DNA of 41,005 bases, taken from contig DATLUO010000173.1 of NCBI GenBank assembly GCA_035533075.1, forward strand, positions 1 to 41,005, in the 5' to 3' direction. Below are positions 9,514 to 17,031 of the stretch, piece by piece. How positions within the stretch are numbered: position 1 is the first letter of the stretch; every line of letters begins with the position of its first letter. Source of the stretch: Pirellulales bacterium (lineage in GTDB: Bacteria > Planctomycetota > Planctomycetia > Pirellulales > JAICIG01). Position numbers and translations under genes: made by a program. The notes beneath the pieces were generated by a model. That model worked only from the letters and a program-made list of their open reading frames with translations. It did no database searches and had not been told where the DNA came from.

Positions 9514-9810
9514 ATGCCCGACGACTTGCCGAAATTGCGTGCCACGCTGGTGGAACTGCGCCGCGAACTTGAAGCGGCGGGCAGCCTCGACGCCGATTCA
9601 CTGGCTATGATGCGGCAGGTGATGGCCGATCTCGAGCAAGCCATCGCGCGCAGCGAGGAGGCCGGGCGGCCGTTGGATGCCCAATCGGCGCAGCGCGGCT
9701 CCGTCGTGCGACGGCTGGGCGACGCCGCCCGCGGCTTCGAATCGACGCACCCCATGCTCTCCGGCGCCATCGGCAGCGTCATCGACGCCCTGGCCCAGAT
9801 GGGAATCTAG
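9514..9810 (+). CDS. DUF4404 family protein
   Basis: 98 aa, mostly helical. The LRATLVELRRELEAAGSLD start and the HPMLSGAIGSVIDALAQMGI ending match DUF4404 proteins, small soluble proteins of unknown function. It lies 41 bases after the ferredoxin gene. The amidohydrolase frame opens 5 bases after its stop, with a repeat at the junction. Confidence 0.85.
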   Translation: MPDDLPKLRATLVELRRELEAAGSLDADSLAMMRQVMADLEQAIARSEEAGRPLDAQSAQRGSVVRRLGDAARGFESTHPMLSGAIGSVIDALAQMGI

Positions 9811-9815
9811 GGATT

Positions 9816-9845
9816 GTGGATTTTCGATTTTGGATTTTGGATTGC
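9816..9845. repeat. AATCCAAAATC-type dispersed repeat
   Basis: T-rich stretch reading GGATTTTCGATTTTGGATTT on plus (AATCCAAAATCGAAAATCC on minus). Near-identical stretches occur at 20154-20177 and 32410-32440, with a partial one at 7739-7765, each beside a gene start. Here it supplies the first ten codons of the amidohydrolase frame. Confidence 0.65.
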
Positions 9846-11063
9846 GAGCACACAAACCCGAAGCGCAAGCGAGGCGCACCCGCTCGTCGTCCTCGCTTGC
9901 GCTTAGGGTTTGTGTTTAGCCTGCTGGCCAGTGTGGCTGGTGCGCAAGAGGCGCCGCTCGATGGCCGCGAGGGGCGAGAGCTGCTCTTGGATCGCTTCCG
10001 CCCGCGGTCGCAATTGAAGGTCGAGCCGCATCCGTTGACGCGGGCCAAATTTCCGGCCGTCGACGTTCACGTACACCCGCGGATTCGCCTGCGGCACTCG
10101 CCCGAAGAACTGGACGACTTCGTGCGCCTCATGGACCGTCAGAACATCGCCGTGTGCGTCAGCCTCGACGGCGGCATGGGCGAGGCGTTCGACGAACACT
10201 CCAAGTATCTCTGGACCAAGTACCGCCCGCGGTTCGTGATCTTCGCCAACATCGATTGGCAGGGCGACGGCAAGTCCGGCGAGCCGGCCACCTGGGACTG
10301 CCAGCGGCCCGACTTCGGAAGGCGGATGGCCAAAGAGCTCGCGCGGCTCAAAGCGGCGGGCATCAGCGGGCTGAAAGTCTTCAAGGATTTTGGCCTCAAG
10401 TATCACAACGCCGATGGCTCGCTCATCAAGATCGACGACCCGCGCTGGGATCCGATCTGGCGGGCATGCGGCGAGTTGGGACTGCCGGTGATCATGCACA
10501 CCGCCGATCCGGGCGCGTTCTTCGAGCCGCTCGACGAGACCAACGAGCGCTGGGAAGAGTTGCACCGCCATCCCGACTGGAGCTTTTTCGGGCCGCAATG
10601 GCCGTCGCGTGCGGAGTTGCACGCGGCGCGAAACCGCGTGATTGCCCGGCATCGGCAGACCACGTTTATCGGCGCCCACCTGGCCAACGACGGCGAAGAC
10701 CTGGCCCAGGCGGGCCGCTGGCTCGACGAGCACCCGAACCTGGTGCTGGAGATCGCCTCGCGGATCAACGAGCTAGGCCGTCAGCCCTACACGGCCCGCG
10801 ACTTTTTCCTGAAATATGCCGACCGCATTCTCTTCGGCACCGACGGTCCTCGCTCGCCCGACCGGTTGGTGCTTTATTGGCGGTTTCTGGAGACGCGCGA
10901 CGAATACTTCCCGTATGCCGAGACGCCGTTTCCGCCGCAGGGCTTTTGGCGAATCTACGGCCTGCACTTGCCCGACGACGTGCTGAAGAAGATTTATTCC
11001 GAAAACGCCGCACGAATTATTCCCGGCGTAAAGGAGCGGTTGGCGAAGCGAGCCGGGGAATAA
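9816..11063 (+). CDS. Secreted amidohydrolase-family metal hydrolase
   Basis: 415 aa from a GTG at 9816. After an Arg-rich leader and short hydrophobic stretch (FVFSLLASVAGA) comes a TIM-barrel amidohydrolase: FPAVDVHVHPR carries the HxH metal ligands, GLPVIMHTADPG a third His, FIGAHLANDGED a fourth, and RILFGTDGPRSP the catalytic Asp. This resembles the amidohydrolase_2 (ACMSD-like) group of decarboxylases and hydrolases; substrate unknown. The leader is encoded largely by two dispersed repeats (9816-9845 and 9850-9915), so the start is unsure; GTG 9912 is an alternative but would leave a very short signal. It follows the DUF4404 gene directly. Confidence 0.88.
   Translation: MDFRFWILDCEHTNPKRKRGAPARRPRLRLGFVFSLLASVAGAQEAPLDGREGRELLLDRFRPRSQLKVEPHPLTRAKFPAVDVHVHPRIRLRHSPEELDDFVRLMDRQNIAVCVSLDGGMGEAFDEHSKYLWTKYRPRFVIFANIDWQGDGKSGEPATWDCQRPDFGRRMAKELARLKAAGISGLKVFKDFGLKYHNADGSLIKIDDPRWDPIWRACGELGLPVIMHTADPGAFFEPLDETNERWEELHRHPDWSFFGPQWPSRAELHAARNRVIARHRQTTFIGAHLANDGEDLAQAGRWLDEHPNLVLEIASRINELGRQPYTARDFFLKYADRILFGTDGPRSPDRLVLYWRFLETRDEYFPYAETPFPPQGFWRIYGLHLPDDVLKKIYSENAARIIPGVKERLAKRAGE
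9850..9915. repeat. AACCCGAAGCGCAAGCGAGG palindrome, in coding sequence
   Basis: Two 25-base arms at 9850-9874 and 9891-9915 are reverse complements with one mismatch, around a 16-base loop. Single related units occur at 29526-29545 and 29559-29577. The element is translated in the amidohydrolase frame and gives the NPKRKRG and RLRLGFVF residues of its signal peptide. Confidence 0.8.
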
Positions 11064-11109
11064 ACGGCCCGATGAACCCCATTCCGACTCCGAATCGCCT
11101 TCGTTCGCT

Positions 11110-12129
11110 TCAGCAGGTGTGGCGAGCTCGTCGCACGAAGTCGGCCTGGGGCGGAGCAAGCTGTGCGAGCGATGCCTCGTCGATGCGCGTGCCGATATCG
11201 AGCCGGGCCGCGCGGGGCTCGCCGGCAACCGTGAACGTCGCACCAAATAACGACGCTCCCCGAAGGTCGGCGCCGTTCAGGTCGGCGGCACTGAAGTCGG
11301 CGCCTTCCAGGTCGGCGGCCGCGAACGTCGCGCCGCGCAGCTCTGCGCCGGCAAAATGGGCGTTCGCCAGATTGGCGCCGTCGAAACTGGCCCGTGCCAG
11401 CACGCACTCGCGGAAGTCGGCGTTGCGCAACACCGCGCCCCGCGCGTCAAGGCCGGTCAAGTCGTGGCCACGCGCCTGCAGGCTGAGCAGGTTCAGCCCC
11501 GCGAAGCTGCGAGCGGCCAGCAGGCGCCGCATCTCGTGCCGGCTGACGTCGGCCGCGATGTAACGCTCTTCTCGCCACGGGTCGGCCACGTTGTGGTAGC
11601 CCGCTTCGCCTTCCCAGTAGCCCAAGCGGTCGGCGGCCAGTAGCTCGATCCGCTGGAGCCATTTGAGGCTTTTGTAGAAATAACGGCCCGGAACCACCAG
11701 CCGCACCGGCCCGCCATGCTCCACCGGCAAGGGACGGTTTTCGACCTCCAATGCCACGAACGCCCCCAAATCCAGCGCATCGCTCAGCACCAGTGAAGTC
11801 GAGTGGCCGCGATCGCTGCGGGCGACAAACGAGACGAAGCGGGCCAGCGAGGTCGGCTCGGCCGCGGCCAGCAGGTCGGCCAGTTCGACGCCGGCAAAAT
11901 CGACCGCCAGTTTCGACCACCGCGTCACGCAATGAATATCGACCGGCCGCCGATGCCAGCGCAGCCGCCGCAACGCCGCAAGGTCGTAAACGCGGGGCGT
12001 GGCGACGCAGCCGCTGACGGTGACGGTCCAGTCGCCGTCGTGCTGCGCGGGACTACGCTCGCCCACCAGAGGCCATTTGCCGGGCGCGGCGAGTTGTTGA
12101 CCGGGAGGTAGCGGAGGAGCGTCGGGCAT
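11110..12129 (-). CDS. Molybdopterin-dependent oxidoreductase fused to pentapeptide repeats
   Basis: 339 aa. Residues 30-200 form a sulfite-oxidase-fold molybdopterin domain: VDIHCVTRWSK with the likely Mo-ligand Cys67, GVELADLL, then HGGPVRLVVPGRYFYKSLKWLQRIEL and LGYWEGEAGYHNVADPW. Residues of about 207-300 are an A(D/N)LxG-type pentapeptide array (for example ATFAAADLEGADFSAADLNG), a right-handed beta-helix. There is no Tat signal, so it may be cytosolic. The natural substrate is unknown; MsrP/YedY-like enzymes reduce sulfoxides. The fusion is unusual. It is divergent from the zinc-ribbon gene across about 50 bases. Confidence 0.88.
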   Translation of the reverse strand: MPDAPPLPPGQQLAAPGKWPLVGERSPAQHDGDWTVTVSGCVATPRVYDLAALRRLRWHRRPVDIHCVTRWSKLAVDFAGVELADLLAAAEPTSLARFVSFVARSDRGHSTSLVLSDALDLGAFVALEVENRPLPVEHGGPVRLVVPGRYFYKSLKWLQRIELLAADRLGYWEGEAGYHNVADPWREERYIAADVSRHEMRRLLAARSFAGLNLLSLQARGHDLTGLDARGAVLRNADFRECVLARASFDGANLANAHFAGAELRGATFAAADLEGADFSAADLNGADLRGASLFGATFTVAGEPRAARLDIGTRIDEASLAQLAPPQADFVRRARHTC

Positions 12130-12181
12130 GGGCGGTGGTTTGAAGTTGCCTCCATTCTAGCGACGGTTACGATAAACACTT

Positions 12182-12811
12182 ATGCCAACGATTCAATTCG
12201 GCTGTCCTCGATGTCACTCGACGGTACAGGCCGACAGCGCGCAGGTAGGCAGGGCGGTCAGTTGTCCGACGTGCGGCAGCTCGGTGTTCGTCGCCCCGCC
12301 ACCACCACCTGTGGCTGGCGCTCCGCCCCCTTTGCCGAATAAGGCCCCGCCCGTCGCCGGTGGACCGCCGCCCATCGCCGGTTTTCCACCGCGACCGGGC
12401 ACGCCGCCGGTTCCGTCGGGGCCGCCGCCGATCGGAGGCGGCGCGGGAGCCGTTTCTTCGGTCCCACCGCCCAGGCCGGGCATGCCGCCGCCGATGGTCC
12501 GCTTCCCGCCGCCGCCGGCCGCGGCCCCAGTTGCCAGCGCACCGGCCACGGCTGTGCCGGCCATGGGGCTGGGACGCCCGGACGGTCCGCCTGCGCCGGC
12601 ACCGATCGCGGCGCCATTCAGGCCCAGCGCCGTGCCCGTTTCAGCGCCAGGACAAGCGCAATCGTTGCCGCGAGAGCGCGATCGCAACATCGAACGGTTG
12701 ACGATGGAAGAAAAGGAGCAGCGGCGTCTGCGCCGCAACATCATCACCGCTACTGTGGGCGTGGTGTTGTTGCTGATGTTGACGTTGATTCTGATGAAGA
12801 TCGCGGGGTAG
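12182..12811 (+). CDS. Zinc-ribbon, proline-rich, tail-anchored hypothetical protein
   Basis: 209 aa. A small zinc ribbon lies at the N-terminus (CPRC at residues 8-11, CPTC at 28-31). About 125 residues of Pro/Gly/Ala-rich low-complexity sequence follow, then a charged helix (MEEKEQRRLRRN) and a single C-terminal membrane helix (ITATVGVVLLLMLTLILMKI). The order suggests a cytoplasmic zinc-ribbon head tethered to the membrane. No specific function can be assigned. It converges with mtdB across a repeat. Confidence 0.85.
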   Translation: MPTIQFGCPRCHSTVQADSAQVGRAVSCPTCGSSVFVAPPPPPVAGAPPPLPNKAPPVAGGPPPIAGFPPRPGTPPVPSGPPPIGGGAGAVSSVPPPRPGMPPPMVRFPPPPAAAPVASAPATAVPAMGLGRPDGPPAPAPIAAPFRPSAVPVSAPGQAQSLPRERDRNIERLTMEEKEQRRLRRNIITATVGVVLLLMLTLILMKIAG

Positions 12812-12883
12812 GGATGAGAGATGAGGGACGAGAGATCAGGGACAGGGATGGCCCTCGTCTATCCCTCATCCCTCATCCCTGTC
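12811..12883. repeat. GGGATGAGGGATGAG inverted repeat between convergent genes
   Basis: GGGATGAGAGATGAGGGA on the left faces TCCCTCATCCCTCATCCC on the right, giving a long imperfect hairpin. It lies between the convergent zinc-ribbon gene and mtdB and could serve as a bidirectional terminator. The right arm is translated as the last residues of MtdB (GMRDEG, then stop), so the repeat has set the protein's C-terminus. Confidence 0.65.
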
Positions 12884-13734
12884 GCAATGCCGTAAAGCTC
12901 TTCGGCGTCGAGCAACTGGTCGTTCGTTTCGAACAGACGCTGAATCGCCCGCTTGTGAATCTTCATTTTGAGGCCGCCCACTCCGACCGCTCCGTAGCAG
13001 ATCACTCGCTCGCGTTCGACGCCGCGGTCCGTGACTTCCACGCCGCCCAACCCGGCGGGCGGCACCGCGTTGAGATCGATCGCCACCTTCAAGCTGCCCG
13101 CCCTGTGCCGTGCCTCGCTCGACGCCAACTCCACACCGGCCGCGCCCGTCGCAATCACCAGCGAGGCGTCTGTCAGAGCCGTGATCGTTTCTTCCTCAGA
13201 ACTGGCCCGTGCGGGGACGATCTTCGCCGCCGGATACCGTGCGGCAACGGCGTCGCAAACGGCCTGAGCCCGTTCGAGGCGACGCGAAACGACGCGCACG
13301 GCCGCGCCTTCCAGGGCCAACAGGCGCACGGCGCGTTGGCCCACCGGTCCCGTGGCGGCCAGCACGACCGCGGTGGCGCCGCAAAGCGTGAGGTGCTTGC
13401 CCGCCGCCGCCACCGCCGCCGCGGCGGTGGTGTTGGCGCCCGAGGGATCGAGCATCACCGAGACCTTCATCGGTCCGAAAAAGGCGCGGCGAACTTCGGC
13501 CAACACCGCTTCGGCGGCGGCGACATTCGAGCCCCCGATAAAAATCGCCGTGTGGTGCAAGTCGCCCGGTCCGCGGGTGAAGATGGCCCCGTGGACGCGG
13601 TCGCGCACGTTCTCGGAGGTAATGGCATGCTGGCGCAGCAGGTGATCGGCGCCGGCGTCGATCGCCACCACGCTGTCAAACACGCTCGGCTGCTCGTCGG
13701 TGTCGAGCTGCAACAGGATCTTCGGCTTGCTCAT
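12859..13734 (-). CDS. mtdB: Methylene-tetrahydromethanopterin dehydrogenase, NAD(P)-dependent
   Basis: 291 aa. N-terminal H4MPT-binding part (KILLQLDTDEQPSVFDSVVA, GAIFTRG, HHTAIFIGGSN) and a Rossmann domain with VLAATGPVGQRAVRLLA. SVMLDPSGANTTAAAAV and DLNAVPPAGLGGVEV are typical of the MtdA/MtdB/MtdC family. It oxidises methylene-H4MPT to methenyl-H4MPT in the formaldehyde-oxidation pathway. It lies 12 bases downstream of fae in the same direction, which supports the H4MPT assignment. The symbol is tentative because MtdA, MtdB and MtdC cannot be told apart safely by eye. The last six residues come from a dispersed repeat. Confidence 0.88.
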   Translation of the reverse strand: MSKPKILLQLDTDEQPSVFDSVVAIDAGADHLLRQHAITSENVRDRVHGAIFTRGPGDLHHTAIFIGGSNVAAAEAVLAEVRRAFFGPMKVSVMLDPSGANTTAAAAVAAAGKHLTLCGATAVVLAATGPVGQRAVRLLALEGAAVRVVSRRLERAQAVCDAVAARYPAAKIVPARASSEEETITALTDASLVIATGAAGVELASSEARHRAGSLKVAIDLNAVPPAGLGGVEVTDRGVERERVICYGAVGVGGLKMKIHKRAIQRLFETNDQLLDAEELYGIATGMRDEG

Positions 13735-13746
13735 CGCAATCCGACG

Positions 13747-14244
13747 CTAGAACCCGCGGAACGGATGCTTGGCGCTGTCCTTGCCGGCGATCATTTCTTC
13801 GACGCTCGGCTTGCTCTTCATCGCGTTGGCGATCGCCATTTTCGTCGCTTCATAGTTGTAGTCGTGGATTTTCTTGTCGTCCTCGGCTGCCGGGTGGATG
13901 AACACTCCGCAGACGATCACCAAATCTTCCGCCTGGTCTTTGCGAATGACGCCGGCGGCCACCGAATCGGCCACCGCCTTGGCCACTCCCGACTGGGCCG
14001 GGCCGAACATCTGCACGGCCTGCTTCATGCCCTTGATCGTCACCTTGGTGATGAGCACCGTCGCCGGCTTGACCGCCAAGTTGGGGGTTAACACCGCCAG
14101 CAGGTTCGAGTGGCCTTCGCTCTGCCGCGCCAGCGCATTGGCAAAGGCGTTGCCGACAGGCCCGTCTTTGCTGCCGATCAACAGGTCGATATGAGCAATT
14201 TCGTTGCCGTCGCCCGCCAGAGCCTCACCGATAAACATCGACAT
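13747..14244 (-). CDS. fae: Formaldehyde-activating enzyme
   Basis: 165 aa, the usual length. IGEALAGDGNEIAHIDLLIG includes the catalytic His18. GPVGNAFANALARQSEGHSNLLAV and TVLITKVTIKG are diagnostic. The enzyme condenses formaldehyde with tetrahydromethanopterin to give methylene-H4MPT, the entry step of the C1 pathway. The start is backed by AAGGAGAT nine bases upstream. It is the first gene of a two-gene operon with mtdB. Planctomycetes are known to carry these archaeal-type C1 genes. Confidence 0.96.
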   Translation of the reverse strand: MSMFIGEALAGDGNEIAHIDLLIGSKDGPVGNAFANALARQSEGHSNLLAVLTPNLAVKPATVLITKVTIKGMKQAVQMFGPAQSGVAKAVADSVAAGVIRKDQAEDLVIVCGVFIHPAAEDDKKIHDYNYEATKMAIANAMKSKPSVEEMIAGKDSAKHPFRGF

Positions 14245-14502
14245 CGCCGGATCTCCTTAGTTGCTTGTAAGTGGACCATCGCCGCGCTCGCGATGGATGG
14301 CAAGGGGCAACAATAACAAACGCACGGCCAAATGCAATGACCCCGCGGGAAAGCGGGTGCCTCGCCACACCTTCCCCGCCGCCACCCCCTTGCAACCTAC
14401 CGCCGGGCTGCTACATTAGTCCGCTTCGGCGGAAAACTCCGCTCCCACGGAAAAGGCTTCACAGTCTTCCCACCTTGCCGTCGCTCGCGGCGGCTCATGG
14501 AT
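14245..14502. other. Divergent regulatory region between fae and the CAP gene
   Basis: Part of the 419-base gap holding promoters for the two divergent operons. It contains an operator-like short palindrome (CCATCGC...GCGATGG at about 14277-14297) and a UUCG-loop hairpin (CCGCTTCGGCGG, 14421-14432). No convincing -10/-35 boxes and no coding frame are visible. Confidence 0.35.
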
Positions 14503-14640
14503 GGCTCGGCCCGGCATCTTCGCCGGGCGGCACTGAGCCTACACACTAGGCACGAAAGTCCTGCTGCGCACTCGTTTTACGTTCGGACGACGGTGTCCGG
14601 CCACGCGCAGGACTGCACGAATCGGAACGGCGAACGTTCC
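14503..14640 (+). promoter_or_regulatory. Structured 5' leader of the CAP/ATP-grasp operon
   Basis: Three hairpins in a row end 7 bases before a consensus Shine-Dalgarno. Hairpin 1 has outer arms GGCTC/GAGCC (14503-14539) around a perfect GCCCGGC/GCCGGGC stem. Hairpin 2 has GTCCTG/CAGGAC arms (14558-14613) around CGGAC/GTCCG. Hairpin 3 is GGAACG/CGTTCC (14624-14640). This looks like a folded untranslated leader, perhaps regulatory; I cannot match it to a known riboswitch. Confidence 0.4.
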
Positions 14641-14663
14641 ACACACCAAGGAGGAGAGCAACG

Positions 14664-15110
14664 ATGCTGTTTGAGTCGCTACTTTTAGTTGCCGCGATCG
14701 GCTTTTGTGACGGGCCGCAGGCGGACGTATCGGAGGCACCGAAGGCGGAGACGGCGAAGCCCGTTGAGGCCGTGCCCCTTTTCCCGGCGGAAAATGAAAT
14801 CGTCCAATGGACGAACGCTCAGCGAAAGCGGCACGGCCTGCCGCCGCTGGTGGTCGATGCGTCGCTGGAGAAGACCGCCCGGAACCACACCTTTTGGATG
14901 GCCTCTGTGCAAAGCTTGCAGCACGCGCAGGGAGCGTGGGCCGAAAACATTGCTCAGGGGCAGATTTCTGCCCAGCATGCGGTAAGCTCTTGGATGAACT
15001 CGTCGGGTCACCGGGCGAACATTTTGAACCGCCGGCACCGCCGCATCGGCGTGGCCGGCTTTGTGGGCCGCAACGGCCAGGTCTACTGGTGCCAGCAGTT
15101 TAAGGAGTAA
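14664..15110 (+). CDS. CAP-domain (SCP-like) exported protein
   Basis: 148 aa with a short N-terminal hydrophobic stretch (LFESLLLVAAIGF). A CAP domain starts at about residue 48: IVQWTNAQRKRHGLPPL, NHTFWMAS, AENIAQGQ and SSWMNSSGHRANIL carry the family's conserved His/Glu positions. Bacterial CAP proteins are secreted and of mostly unknown function. An AAGGAGG sequence (14648-14654) precedes the ATG at ideal spacing, stronger than most sites here. It lies 9 bases upstream of the ATP-grasp gene and is probably co-transcribed with it, in an otherwise C1-metabolic locus. Confidence 0.88.
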   Translation: MLFESLLLVAAIGFCDGPQADVSEAPKAETAKPVEAVPLFPAENEIVQWTNAQRKRHGLPPLVVDASLEKTARNHTFWMASVQSLQHAQGAWAENIAQGQISAQHAVSSWMNSSGHRANILNRRHRRIGVAGFVGRNGQVYWCQQFKE

Positions 15111-15119
15111 CGGCGGCAA

Positions 15120-16244
15120 GTGGGTACACCGCTCCTGATCGTGGGGGCGAGCGTGCGGGCCGCCGCCCAGTCGGCGGTCCGGCTGGGGCTGGTGCCCGTC
15201 TGCGGCGACCTTTTTGGCGACGCCGACCTGCCCGACGTCAGCGTCGGGCAGGTCGCGCGGTCGTTTCCCCGCGACCTGGTCCGTATCGCGGATCAGGCGC
15301 CGGCCGGTCCCTGGATGTACACAGGTGGTCTGGAAAACCATCCGCGCGTCGTCGCCAGAATCTCGCGGCGGCGCGAGCTGCTGGGCAATTCGCCGGCCAA
15401 CCTGCGCAAGCTACGCGATCCGTTCACGTTGGGCCGCGTGCTCGATGACGCCGGTTTCCTTTTTCCTGAATGTCGCGATTCGAGCGACGGGCTGCCGCGC
15501 GACGGCCGTTGGTTGCGAAAGCACCGGCGGTCGAGCGGAGGTCTGCGCGTCGAGCGATGGTCGGGCGAGCGCGGGTCGTCCGAGGCACGCGGCTCCTATT
15601 ATCAGCGCTACCTCGACGGCCTGCCGCTGGGGGCGGCGTATATAGCCGCGGCCGGGCGATCGCGCCTTCTCGGCGTCAGCGAGCAGGTCGTGGCCGGCAC
15701 TCCGCAAGCGCCGTTTCGCTATGGCGGGTCGATTGCGCCCATCAAGCTGCCGCCACAGCAGCACGAATATCTGTCGGCACTCGGCGAGGTGCTGGCTCGT
15801 CAATTCGACTTGCGGGGTCTGTTCGGCGTCGATCTGATTGCGGCGGCCGACTGTCTTTGGGCCATCGAAGTCAACCCGCGCTACACCGCTTCGGTCGAAC
15901 TGTTCGAGCGAGCATATTCGTTCAATGCCATTGAACTGCACCTCGCCGCGTGCCGCGATGGTCGGCTGCCGGATCTACAGACGAAGCCGCACGCGCGATG
16001 TTACGGCAAGTCGATTCTCTACGCCGACCGTCCGCAACGTGTGACGAATACACTCACATCCGCACTGTGTGGCCTCAACGCATCGGGCATGTGGCCGACA
16101 GTGGCCGACATTCCGCGTGCCGGGACGGAGATCACGACGGGTCAACCGGTGGTCACCGTGTTTGCCGAAGCCGCGGACCGGTCGACGTTGGGAGTCGCGC
16201 TACACCGCAGGATGGAGGACGTTCGATTCCTACTCGGCGCGTGA
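15120..16244 (+). CDS. ATP-grasp enzyme of the H4MPT/C1 locus
   Basis: 374 aa from GTG 15120. The N-terminus (LLIVGASVRAAAQSAVRLGL, then CGDLFGDADL) is a pre-ATP-grasp fold. The C-terminal ATP-grasp part includes YYQRYLDGLPLGAAYIA, FGVDLIAAADCLWAIEVNPRYTASVELFE (the metal-binding E.NPR motif) and a downstream beta domain. Proteins of this type sit in bacterial tetrahydromethanopterin/methanofuran gene clusters and are thought to ligate a carboxylate to an amine during cofactor assembly; this is inferred from the neighbourhood of fae and mtdB. The exact reaction is unknown. Confidence 0.85.
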   Translation: MGTPLLIVGASVRAAAQSAVRLGLVPVCGDLFGDADLPDVSVGQVARSFPRDLVRIADQAPAGPWMYTGGLENHPRVVARISRRRELLGNSPANLRKLRDPFTLGRVLDDAGFLFPECRDSSDGLPRDGRWLRKHRRSSGGLRVERWSGERGSSEARGSYYQRYLDGLPLGAAYIAAAGRSRLLGVSEQVVAGTPQAPFRYGGSIAPIKLPPQQHEYLSALGEVLARQFDLRGLFGVDLIAAADCLWAIEVNPRYTASVELFERAYSFNAIELHLAACRDGRLPDLQTKPHARCYGKSILYADRPQRVTNTLTSALCGLNASGMWPTVADIPRAGTEITTGQPVVTVFAEAADRSTLGVALHRRMEDVRFLLGA

Positions 16245-16579
16245 GGGTTCGGCATCAGGTTTCAGACGCCTGGCGCCTGATGCCCGACGCCTCAATTCGC
16301 GGGCGTGTTTTGTTCGTTTCCGGGCGGCTTGGCGCGCAACGCCAGGTGCGGTTGCGGCCGCGGATGGGGTGCGTCGAAAAGACGCCGCAAGATCAGCCGG
16401 CCGACGAGGCGCGGTCGGGCATGGCTCGTACGCATGGTCATGTTGGCACCTTTGCTCTCTGTCTCTCCCTCGCTCCCTCTCCCTTTCTTCCCTCGCCGAC
16501 CGTCGGCCTCGCACGCCGCCGCCCTCAGGACTGTGGCGGCGGCCGCGCGAGTGCCAAACGCAGGACGACGACCGACCGC
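16245..16579. other. Intergenic region with repeat and pyrimidine tract
   Basis: 335 bases without a supported gene. At 16252-16292 there are repeated CCTGATGCCCGACGCC-like units in direct and inverted form (GGCATCAGG...CCTGATGCC), a dispersed-repeat signature. At about 16450-16500 lies a run of almost pure C/T. Open frames here have no recognisable content. It separates the ATP-grasp gene from a convergent small lipoprotein gene. Confidence 0.4.
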
Positions 16580-16813
16580 TTACAGGGCCGGTTGCACGGT
16601 CGTCATCGGACCGGGCAATCCGCTCTCCATGCTCGGAGCGCCCATGCACGGATCGGTATAGGTGCTCGCGGCAGGATAAGCCTCCGTGGCCGGATAGCCG
16701 GTCGCGCCAGTCGCGCACGGATTGCACTGCGCGCCGCGATTGAACCAGCGCCAGCAGCCGGCGGTGCTCGCCGTCAGCAGCGCCAAGGCCGTCAAAATCA
16801 AGAGCCTCTTCAT
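16580..16813 (-). CDS. Small predicted lipoprotein
   Basis: 77 aa. N-terminus MKRLLILTALALLTASTAGC is a classic lipoprotein signal with lipobox TAGC and acylated Cys20. The 57-residue mature part is Gly/Pro/Ala/Tyr-rich with three more cysteines and no known domain. Planctomycetes have many such short lipoproteins. It is divergent from the alpha/beta hydrolase gene. Function unknown. Confidence 0.75.
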   Translation of the reverse strand: MKRLLILTALALLTASTAGCWRWFNRGAQCNPCATGATGYPATEAYPAASTYTDPCMGAPSMESGLPGPMTTVQPAL

Positions 16814-17031
16814 GGCTTGTCTTCCCTTTCAGAAAAATCGGAACTGCCGGGCGAGGCTGTGGGGTCAAGCAACTCTACAACACGCCGCACGATGTGCAAA
16901 CGCAACGCACGGATTTTTTTCACCGAGCGTTGCCGTTTGCCATCACGCCCCGGTTTTAGCGGGTACATTTCAATAGCCCGGCGGTTCTCCGGCCGGGCGG
17001 CAACCGACGAAGGCATGAATTGGCAACTTCG

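Noticed and set aside
12258-12617. Antisense frames opposite the proline-rich zinc-ribbon protein
   Set aside because: They are Gly/Pro/Arg low-complexity shadows of the proline-rich region.
16450-16500. Pyrimidine-rich tract as a functional element
   Set aside because: Low-complexity C/T sequence between genes with no repeat unit, stem or known role visible.
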